Below the pieces are notes generated by a model, which saw only the letters and a list, made by a program, of their open reading frames with translations, was not told the origin of the DNA and searched no databases. 64,000 bases of DNA from Dichetophora obliterata (taxonomy: Eukaryota; Arthropoda; Insecta; Diptera; Sciomyzidae). The stretch is from positions 192,732,962 to 192,796,961 of the forward strand of contig OY986438.1 in the NCBI GenBank assembly GCA_963920525.1. Direction: 5' to 3'. Below are positions 60,201 to 64,000 of this stretch, in pieces (within the stretch, counting starts at the first letter, position 1; each line of letters opens with the position of its first letter). The translations under genes were made by a program, and so were the position numbers.

Positions 60201-63027
60201 CCTACAGAAAAAATTTACCATATGTCTTATAAACCCCAGTTTCCAATGTATCAAATTGTGATGTAACCAATACATTACTGGATATAATCTAACTTATTCA
60301 AGTTTTCCTACATATGGTAGGATCTGGATCTGATATGCGGATCTGTAAATATGATAGACCTGATAACAATTGTGCAAAACCTGTAAGCATTATGGGATAA
60401 AAATTCACTTAGTCTTAATTAAGAGCTTTGAATAGACTTTACTCACATCTGAACTGATACGAACCAAGCATATATTTTAATCCCTATCTATTCACAGCGG
60501 CCGAAAACGATTTTGTCGAATGCGTTTGCCTACTCCTGAATAATGGCGCCGACATTGACTGCCGTAATGCTAGTCATCAAACCCCATTGCATCTAGCCTG
60601 CCTCTCACAGTCCATCGAAACGGTTGAACTTCTCATCAAACGTGGTGCCAATGTCAATGCGATCTATCGTGATGGACGTACCGCATTACATGCTGCAATC
60701 GTAAAGCAATCGCGTTGCCTCGACTGTTGCACGGCGCTTCTAAAAGCCGGTGCGGATGTCAATAAATCGGATAATTATGGATATACGCCACTGCACATTG
60801 CCGCACTCAATGAGTTCAGCAATTGTGTCTATATTTTTATAGGTGTGTTTAAGGCTCATTTATAAGGTTGTGGCACTTGAGAGCGAGCTTGGTCAAACTG
60901 TCAGAATGGATGAAAAGAAATCAAGAAAATGAATGCTGAATGAACAAAGAAAAGCACGGTGACACTTCAAGCAAAGGTGGAAAAAGAGTGCATTTCTCTC
61001 AAGTGCTACAACCTTATAAATGAACCTTGGGTCCGTTAATTGCATAGTATGAAAATTGGTTTACTTACATTAAACTTACTTTTGTTTCAAACCAGAATAT
61101 GGTGCAGATATTACCGCTCGCACTGATGGCCATGTTTCGGCGTTATCATTTATAGTACGGCGTACTCCCGAAATAATACCAAAGCTAATGTTGAAACTGG
61201 ACTCATCCATTAAGGTGAATGAACACGAAATCGGTGATGTTGATTGCGAAATTAAGCTGGACTTTCGGTTGTTGGTGCCGTGCCCGCAATCCATGGAGCG
61301 TGGTGAGACAGATTTACTGCTCTCCTTCATTGAGGTGGGTCAGAAGCGGCTGCTTATGCATCCGCTATGCGAAACTTTCTTATTCCTTAAATGGCGACGC
61401 ATACGTAAATTCTTTTTGATGAGCCTCTTTTACCATGCCATCTATGTGGCACTTTTTACAATGTACATCGTTGGCGTCTACGTGAGAAACTGTGACAAGG
61501 ATGAGGACTGTATAGCACCCGGTTATATAATGACAGTGGGCTACTTTGTGATCGTACTCAACCTAATACTACTCGGCAAGGAATTGTTTCAGGTTGGTGG
61601 TGTTTAAGTTCCTATTGAAGGTAAATTAAAGGATTCATATATTCGCAGATGGCACACGGCTTGCGAGGCTATGCTCAGTACTGGGAAAATTGGTTGCAAT
61701 GGGCCATTATTTTTGGAGTACTACTATGTGTGGTAAGTTGAAATGCCATACCAGCAGTAATGTTTTTTAAAAAATTATTTACCTAGACACCAGAAATACT
61801 CGTACCAAACGATCTCATGACAGTGCCCATTTGGCAACATCATGTTGCAGCGATTGTAATTTTACTCGTTTGGCTGGAGCTAATGATGTTAGTGGGACGG
61901 TTTCCAATCTTTGGGGTCTATGTGCAAATGTTTACAAAAGGTAAATGTTCATAGCCGTATTGGTTGAAGAGACATTTAAACGGATTTCTTCTTACTCAAT
62001 AGTTGCTTTTAATTTCGCCAAATTTCTTTTGGCCTATATTTGTCTGCTTATTGCGTTTGGCCTGAGTTTCTCCGTACTATTCAATGACTATCCCGCTTTT
62101 TGCAATATAACCTGGTTCGTATTAGATAATCTCTGATCACAGCTTACTTAAACTTTCTTCTTCTGCAGGTCTCTGCTGAAATCCATCACCATGATGTCTG
62201 GCGAACTGGAGTTTGAGGATATTTTCTATGGCGATCATGAAGTTAAGTACCCCGTTACCGCACATATCATCTTTCTCTCCTTCGTGCTGCTGGTAACGGT
62301 TATATTAACGAATCTTATGGTCGGTTTGGCAGTCAGTGATATACAAGGCCTACAAGTATCCGCTAGTCTAGATCGTTTGGTGCGGCAGGCAGAGCTGGTC
62401 TCACGCCTGGAATCTCTATTTTTCTCACGTCTCTTACGTAGTGCTCCCACCAAGTTGTTGAAATTGTGCAAGCGCAGCGCATTGCTGCGCACCTCGCGAA
62501 ATAAACTGCAATATGTGACGCGTCCCAATGATCCACGTGACAATCAGTTGCCCGAAGAGATCAAATTGAATATCTATAAATTGGTAGCTGCACGTCGCGA
62601 TCGTAATTTGAGCATAAGACGCCGTAAGTTCGAGAGTAATTACAGCATCTTCAATCAGAGTCTACAGCGTCAACGCGGTGAAACATCATCACATGTTCCA
62701 AAAATGTCGCCACAACGCAATAATTTAATGGCCCAAACACCGCAAGGATCACCGCGTGAGAACGATTTTTTGTTGCGTCCACGTTCGGCTACAAATGTTC
62801 CAAACCAACTAATGAACGAAAGTGAACTGGCCGTAAAGTTAAAATCTCAAGTCAACGGCATATCGGATGTACGTGCCGAGGTGCAGTTGATCAAAGATCA
62901 ATTGAGTGATATCTCAAAAAAGTTAGAGAAATTTGCGGAGAGCACAGGGAAAAGGCTGACCTTTACAACAGAGGAATTATGCAGAATCAAAATGTATTTG
63001 GAACAGAAGTCACCGCTGATGTATTAG
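35115..63027 (+). CDS. pyx: TRPA-family ion channel pyrexia, 10 coding exons, about 951 aa
   Basis: Exons: 35115-35141, 35356-35587, 35674-35929, 35985-36274, 60498-60842, 61096-61592, 61649-61732, 61787-61940, 62003-62114, 62169-63027. All introns are GT-AG and the sum (2856 nt) is an open frame. The product resembles Drosophila Pyrexia from residue 1 (MENVRFSII, then ENDLKWN, MWQQQNQDIWEAKEI), and the length is close to the fly protein's 956 aa as I recall it. Pyrexia is a heat-opened cation channel of the plasma membrane of sensory neurons and protects flies from heat paralysis. Layout: N-terminal tail, about 9-10 ankyrin repeats (residues ~95-420), six membrane helices with a pore loop (~488-721), C-terminal coil (~883-930). 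Intron 4 is 24.2 kb and full of transposons. The second choice would be another TRPA (waterwitch, painless), but the N-terminus argues for pyrexia. Confidence 0.93.
37380..38849. mobile_element. 1.47-kb hAT-like element, 8-bp TSD GGTTTTTC
   Basis: Ends CAAAGAAGTAAAATATAAGG and the same in reverse complement at 38830-38849 pair for about 30 bp. GGTTTTTC flanks both sides (37372-37379, 38850-38857) and interrupts an RT frame that continues beyond, so both boundaries are certain. No transposase ORF was found. Inside, two arms of roughly 90 bp (about 38095-38200 and 38480-38590, containing CAACAAAACTAAGCTTTATGG and its near complement) form an internal inverted repeat. An 8-bp TSD fits hAT (or P-like) elements. 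Confidence 0.85.
39748..40030 (+). repeat. tRNA-derived SINE
   Basis: The head has box A TAGCCTAGTGG and box B GGTTCAATTCC at tRNA spacing, followed by CCAGCTCAGACAGAAAG. The body has ACCTCAGAGAGTAG, TTCGGAGTCGGCATAAAAC and ACATTTAACAACACGCAC. The same body landmarks recur in inverted order at 46380-46640. From memory, similar TTCGGAGTCGGC-containing repeats are common in tephritid genomes. Confidence 0.7.
40170..40442 (-). pseudogene. piggyBac transposase N-terminal fragment
   Basis: The 90-aa frame is acidic (DYDESHISDSEID, EEWSSIPPSFQGQ), as is usual for the disordered N-terminus of piggyBac transposases, and is followed by a linker to the DDD domain. In-frame stops both before (40443-40446) and after it, and the lack of a recognisable DDD domain, mark it as a relic. 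Confidence 0.65.
40706..40849. mobile_element. Foldback MITE with GCAGGCAGGCAG arms
   Basis: AGG-AGCCCGCAGAGTAAGCGCCGAA, then CAGGCAGGCAGGCAGACAGG, is mirrored by CCTGTCTGCCTGCCTGTCTG and TTCGGTGCTCACTCTGCGGG near the right end. Its arms are about 50 bp around a 40-base loop. It lies inside the piggyBac copy. Confidence 0.75.
41241..41759. other. Spacer between the RT relic and block B
   Basis: AT-rich. The segment near 41396-41480 (CACTCAGCCGTTGAGATTTG, ACAAACAAAG) resembles the first 100 bases of the Helitron family and may be a fragment. No gene seen. Confidence 0.4.
42596..45505 (-). mobile_element. Complete Sola-like DNA transposon, 2910 bp
   Basis: Terminal inverted repeats of 31 bp, identical by eye: CGAGGGCTTATATTCAATAA at 42596 and its reverse complement at 45486-45505, continuing through CCTCTATCTAC. 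ATAT flanks both sides (42592-42595, 45506-45509), a 4-bp target duplication, although ATAT is palindromic and common here. Subterminal copies of GTAGATAGAGGGTATTG lie at about 42781, 42834 and 45301, and the terminal repeat itself ends in the same word; these are likely transposase-binding sites. It encodes one spliced transposase on the - strand. The superfamily is tentative (4-bp TSD plus D...D...D/E residues). Confidence 0.82.
43065..44989 (-). pseudogene. Spliced DDE/D transposase of the Sola-like element, one frameshift
   Basis: Exon 1 is 44989-44905 (starts MATCNSLQRIAYDYVYSNDE). A GT-AG intron 44904-44824 joins it in phase to DSENENVIENVPIRYRSKR. Exon 2 runs 44823-43065, about 615 aa in all. 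It has a basic Cys-containing N-terminal part, a C-x2-C-x-H-like site (CDICVGFKAK), then catalytic-type residues in FTMDAQAV, IIYSDGCGYQNRN and HTQMECDSAHAKIE. This D..D..D/E order is that of a family of insect and hydra transposase-derived proteins usually left unnamed. Near 43637 the frame breaks just after NRNHY and continues one frame over (SNALSNFS); a single lost T explains it. Otherwise there is no stop. Recent copy, now inactive, or a sequencing error. Confidence 0.8.
46380..46640 (-). repeat. tRNA-derived SINE, second copy
   Basis: In reverse complement it shares with 39748-40030 the landmarks GAACCGTGGT, TGAGACAGAATG, CCTCAGAGAGTA, TAAAGCTTCTTAAGA, GTTCGGAGTCGGCAT and AACATTTAATAACACGC. 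The head is truncated before box A. Confidence 0.65.
47311..47520. mobile_element. MITE AGGCCGTGTTCATATTACG, intact copy
   Basis: Ends AGGCCGTGTTCATATTACGC and GAGTAATATGAACACGCCCT are inverted. Inner pairs are GTCGCGATT/AATCGCGAC and GCTCTC/GAGAGC. It serves as the empty-site copy for the Helitron at 31346. Confidence 0.85.
47526..49404 (-). mobile_element. 5'-truncated non-LTR retrotransposon
   Basis: Its 3' end is a T run on the + strand (47527-47549), i.e. a poly(A) tail of the - strand element. The 5' end lies near 49404, inside the part encoding the start of the RT region. AGGTT appears on both sides (47523-47527 and 49403-49407), and block A gives the empty site, so the duplication is at least 5 bp. 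No 3' LTR, integrase or RNase H is present. Confidence 0.85.
47715..49400 (-). pseudogene. Non-LTR reverse transcriptase (jockey/CR1-like group), frameshifted
   Basis: Reading on the - strand: ARNRCNAILKREKFLHEARI, then NKASGPDGIPPIVLKM (RT motif 0/1), a frameshift near 48960-48980, then WKVANVQPVPKKGD, DISKAFDRVWH (motif A), GVPQGSVLSPTLF (motif B), SFADDSSI (catalytic motif C), LGISIQCDLRWNDHI and the thumb region. A 413-aa frame (48956-47715) is open across the catalytic core. Another frame change near 47720 cuts off the C-terminus. Endonuclease and ORF1 are absent because of 5' truncation. Active-site Asp residues are kept, so the copy is young. Confidence 0.9.
50121..51043 (+). pseudogene. 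hAT element relic: 5' end plus C-terminal dimerisation domain
   Basis: CATTGGCGTAGCAAGCGGGG at 50121 matches hAT-type ends and the element at 26898-27156. At 50942-51043 the + frame reads LKKLLNEVGKLVALVLTGPA then SAASSERSFGALN, the conserved hAT C-terminal motif (ASSERSFSAL). A stop follows directly and the catalytic part is missing. A 361-bp MITE has inserted between. The second copy is at 57689-58611. Confidence 0.75.
50395..50751. mobile_element. MITE TAGGGCGGGTCGATTT, 8-bp TSD ATATACAT, copy 1
   Basis: Ends TAGGGCGGGTCGATTT and AAATCGACCCGCCCTA. The arms are about 130 bp long with few mismatches (CTATAGGTTATTCCATGAAA/TTTCATGGAATAACCTATAG; ATCGTTAAAATCGAGTCCCC and its complement). ATATACAT is on both sides (50387-50394, 50752-50759). 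An 8-bp duplication points to the hAT superfamily. Confidence 0.9.
51830..52113. mobile_element. MITE CAGAGAGTATAAATTATA with about 110-bp arms, copy 1
   Basis: CAGAGAGTATAAATTATATA pairs with the same at 52094-52113 inverted; pairing continues through CAAGTTTCGTTGTACAAGCG and the complement. After it, one arm is repeated again in tandem (52114-52171, CCCGGACGCGTGTACAACG) and is cut off by the duplication break. Confidence 0.85.
52172..52613. repeat. Direct repeat, about 170 bp twice, 266 bp apart
   Basis: AATTTTAAGTAACGATATAC at 52176 recurs at 52444, with the following 165 bases nearly the same (AACTAAAATTCAGG, TTGAGCATGCAGCC). The spacer holds unrelated AT-rich sequence. It begins at the right end of the 2.67-kb duplication. 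Confidence 0.85.
52869..53210. mobile_element. MITE AG(T/G)GGTATTCACGATGTG
   Basis: AGTGGTATTCACGATGTGGTG at the left and CAACACATCGTGAATACCCCT at the right are inverted, with internal CAATAC/GTATTG pairs. It belongs with the elements at 9417 and 8232 by its GGTATTCAC ends. Confidence 0.75.
53735..54436. mobile_element. MITE ATACTATGTTCACAC with AAAAGCCGCTTTTC arms
   Basis: ATACTATGTTCACACACAGG and, inverted, CCTTAGTGTGAACATAGTAT. Inside lies GGCCGAAAAGCCGCTTTTC on both arms and repeated AGCTGAAAAG/CTTTTCAGCT. There is no transposase. The + and - ORFs across it are by-products. Confidence 0.75.
54611..54720. mobile_element. Foldback MITE, GGGCCGAATTACAGC family, copy 2
   Basis: GGGCCGAATTACAGC and GCTGTAATTCGGCCC ends, flanked by CAG on both sides. 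The arms (CGTGATCGAGCAAAATT and complement) are better kept than in copy 1 and the loop is 30 bases longer. Confidence 0.85.
55225..55730 (-). pseudogene. KH-domain / RGG protein gene remnant
   Basis: On the - strand: ATG TCG GAC then an in-frame stop, EDDPEPVYNDSRSSS, a basic-acidic stretch (SERDRSAHASFKRKEQRGDE, RGQSNGG), then LDVRSDC-IIGCAGSNIQ with the GxxG loop of a KH RNA-binding domain, TKVVTISGKSKGNI, and finally KGTFRSGGGGRRDRY. The pieces lie in more than one frame with stops, and run together without an intron. I recognise the architecture (acidic start, KH, Gly/Arg-rich end) but not the exact parent gene. Confidence 0.65.
56266..56727. repeat. Direct repeat X, copy 1 (about 455 bp)
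   Basis: Starts TTCTTGTTCGTTACGAGTGA and ends CAGTTTCCAATGTATCAAAT. Copy 2 at 59808-60258 is about 97 percent alike. The two flank the SINE-like piece (56728-57074) and the second 2.67-kb copy. The last 150 bases also resemble 51233-51400 inside the 2.67-kb unit, so X is part of the same repeat family and not an LTR. Confidence 0.8.
56728..57074 (-). repeat. SINE-like repeat with tRNA-like head, reverse orientation
   Basis: Reverse complement of the left part of block A: TTACGAAT/ATTCGTAA pairs, box A TAGCCTACTGG and box B GGTTCAAGCCC between 56950 and 56868. Copy 1 of the 2.67-kb unit lacks this part. Confidence 0.65.
57075..59742. repeat. Direct duplication, copy 2 (2.67 kb)
   Basis: Partner of 49507-52171. 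Here the sequence continues naturally on both sides (full SINE-like piece upstream, complete MITE with its target duplication downstream), so this is probably the source and copy 1 the product. Confidence 0.9.
57963..58319. mobile_element. MITE TAGGGCGGGTCGATTT, copy 2
   Basis: Same as 50395-50751, with the same ATATACAT flanks; duplicated along with the 2.67-kb unit. Confidence 0.9.
59401..59764. mobile_element. MITE CAGAGAGTATAAATTATA, copy 2, complete with TSD and extra arm
   Basis: Left end at 59401, right end ...TTTATACCCTCTG at 59764; TTGTTTC on both sides (59394-59400, 59765-59771). The right arm is present twice in tandem, each about 80 bp (CCCGGACGCTTGTACAACG to the end), so the element has gained an arm by internal duplication. 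Confidence 0.85.
59808..60258. repeat. Direct repeat X, copy 2
   Basis: See 56266-56727. It ends 240 bp before pyrexia exon 5. Confidence 0.8.
60498..63027 (+). CDS. pyx: pyrexia exons 5-10: last ankyrins, channel and C-terminal coil
   Basis: Exon 5 (after ttcacag) continues the ankyrins (AAENDFVECVCLLL, TPLHLACLSQS, GRTALHAAIV, TPLHIAALNE). Exon 6 adds EYGADITAR, then S1 (FYHAIYVALFTMYIVGVYV) and S2 (YFVIVLNLILLG). Exons 7-8 give S3 (AIIFGVLLCV) and S4 (AAIVILLVWLELMML). Exon 9 gives S5 (FAKFLLAYICLLIAFGLSF). Exon 10 gives the pore region (SITMMSGELEFEDIF) and S6 (FLSFVLLVTVILTNLMVGLAV), then a basic tail and a heptad-like coil (VRAEVQLIKDQLSDISKKL) before TAG. The exon 9 donor must be TG|GTTCGT (62115) to keep the frame, giving ITWSLLKS; the GTATTA four bases on would shift it. 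Confidence 0.93.
60851..61028. mobile_element. MITE AAGGCTCATTTATAAGG in pyrexia intron 5
   Basis: AAGGCTCATTTATAAGGTTG and CAACCTTATAAATGAACCTT are inverted, with CACTTGAGAG/CTCTCAAGTG inside. 178 bp. It fills most of intron 5 (60843-61095) and starts nine bases after the splice donor. Confidence 0.8.
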
Positions 63028-63146
63028 AAAGGGTAGTATTATTTGGCGTGGGAGGAGGGGAAGCCATTGAGTAGAAAACGAAACCTAAAGCTTTATTAAA
63101 TTAACATGGACAATTAATCGGTATTATTATCGTTGCTTACTAGTCA

Positions 63147-63152
63147 AATAAA
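63147..63152 (+). terminator. Poly(A) signal AATAAA of pyrexia
   Basis: AATAAA 120 bases after the stop codon, in CAAATAAAATAAT. A second AATAAA is at 63194. Either could end the short 3' UTR. Confidence 0.6.
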
Positions 63153-63199
63153 ATAATATCATATTTAAAGCAGTGTGGTTTTGATGTAATTCTGGAATA

Positions 63200-64000
63200 A
63201 AGATTTACCTGCATATTAGAGTAATTCACGATCTTGTTTCAAATGCAAAACTAGCTGCTTTTACAAAAACAAAAAGCATTGATATGCATTTGCAACACTC
63301 ATACATTTGCTTTAACAAAAGACTGTTGTATATGCAAATCCAATATTAAGTTCTGCATGACGCTATTGTAAATAAAGTATTTATTTTGTATTGAACACCA
63401 CCACCGATACTTTTTGAACACCGCTGAGCAGCTGTTTTCATTGCTTACATTTTTAGCGGAAAAATTTCAATCTTTATCTGTACTATTATATAAAATTGAA
63501 GCGCAAAATTTTTTGTACAACTAAACTCCAAAAGTACTGGGCCGATTTTAATGAAAAAAGTTTTAAAATATCGTATTGGTGCTACAGCAAGGTTTTTTCT
63601 TATGGAAATTTTAATAATATGTATTTTTTAATTAACCCTCATTGGTCTCCTGTACGCGCACGCATACAATTTTGATCTTTAACCTTGAATAAAATAAAAA
63701 CGGTTCAGCGGAATGACCTTGTATTTTGCAAAGTAGAATTATTTTGCCTGAACAACAAAAAGCACCCGTTTTTGAATTTGTACCCTTACTGTATTTGCCA
63801 CTGCAGTTATAATTACGAATCGGTCCCTGTGTATGTGCGCGCATACACATAAGCAGGTACCTGGAATTGCCGCTTATTTTTGTGTGTGGATTTATAGCAC
63901 GCTCTTATTTTTTCGTTTTATGAAATTAGGGGGTTTCGGACGATCCGACTTGCCATCCGACATGTCCGACGACAAATTAACATAGCAAATTTTTTTGAGC
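63200..64000. other. Downstream intergenic sequence
   Basis: No gene seen. GTACGCGCACGCATAC (63651) and GTATGTGCGCGCATAC (63830) are alike and may be ends of a small repeat, but no clear element could be outlined. Confidence 0.4.

Noticed and set aside
56266..60258. Direct repeats X as LTRs of a retrotransposon
   Set aside because: No TG...CA ends, no primer site, no gag or pol between, and part of X is also found inside the 2.67-kb unit.

Overview
The window is from an insect nuclear genome. It is AT-rich, with spliced genes, (A/T)-rich introns and many DNA transposons and short inverted-repeat elements (MITEs). The one fully readable host gene is a dipteran TRPA channel of the pyrexia type, with 10 coding exons on the + strand (35115-63027). 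Together with a tRNA-derived SINE that I associate from memory with tephritid flies, this suggests a cyclorrhaphan fly, most likely a tephritid fruit fly. The species cannot be fixed from the sequence.

Layout. 1-10.4 kb holds no gene, only layered MITEs and relics: a hAT fragment, a piggyBac-type MITE with TTAA ends, and a 3.9-kb inverted-repeat element carrying two further MITEs. 11.3-11.7 kb is a 30-bp minisatellite and 12.7 kb is a CT/GA tract. 13.7-19.0 kb has no coding potential but carries three families of dispersed conserved motifs. One is a short hairpin seen about 12 times whose stem changes on both sides while its loop is kept. This is the best candidate for an undescribed system, a repeat-domain non-coding RNA or clustered small-RNA locus. 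21.7-22.2 kb holds a small uncharacterised ORF on the - strand with a TATA box upstream. 23.1-24.4 kb is a complete mariner whose first catalytic Asp is Asn. 24.6-34 kb is Helitrons, MITEs and SINE-like repeats.

The pyrexia gene starts at 35115. Exons 1-4 (ankyrin part) lie within 1.2 kb. Intron 4 is then 24.2 kb and exons 5-10 (rest of the ankyrins, six-helix channel, C-terminal coil) follow at 60.5-63.0 kb. Intron 4 consists largely of nested mobile DNA: a non-LTR reverse-transcriptase relic split by an 8-bp-TSD element and by a piggyBac copy, a 5.1-kb inverted-repeat element enclosing a complete Sola-like transposon with a spliced transposase gene, a second non-LTR element, a 1.5-kb element carrying a KH-domain gene fragment, and two 2.67-kb almost identical direct copies. 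Several insertions can be proved inside the window by comparing filled and empty copies of the same repeat. The spliced pyrexia frame still gives about 951 aa without a stop, so the gene looks intact despite the load.
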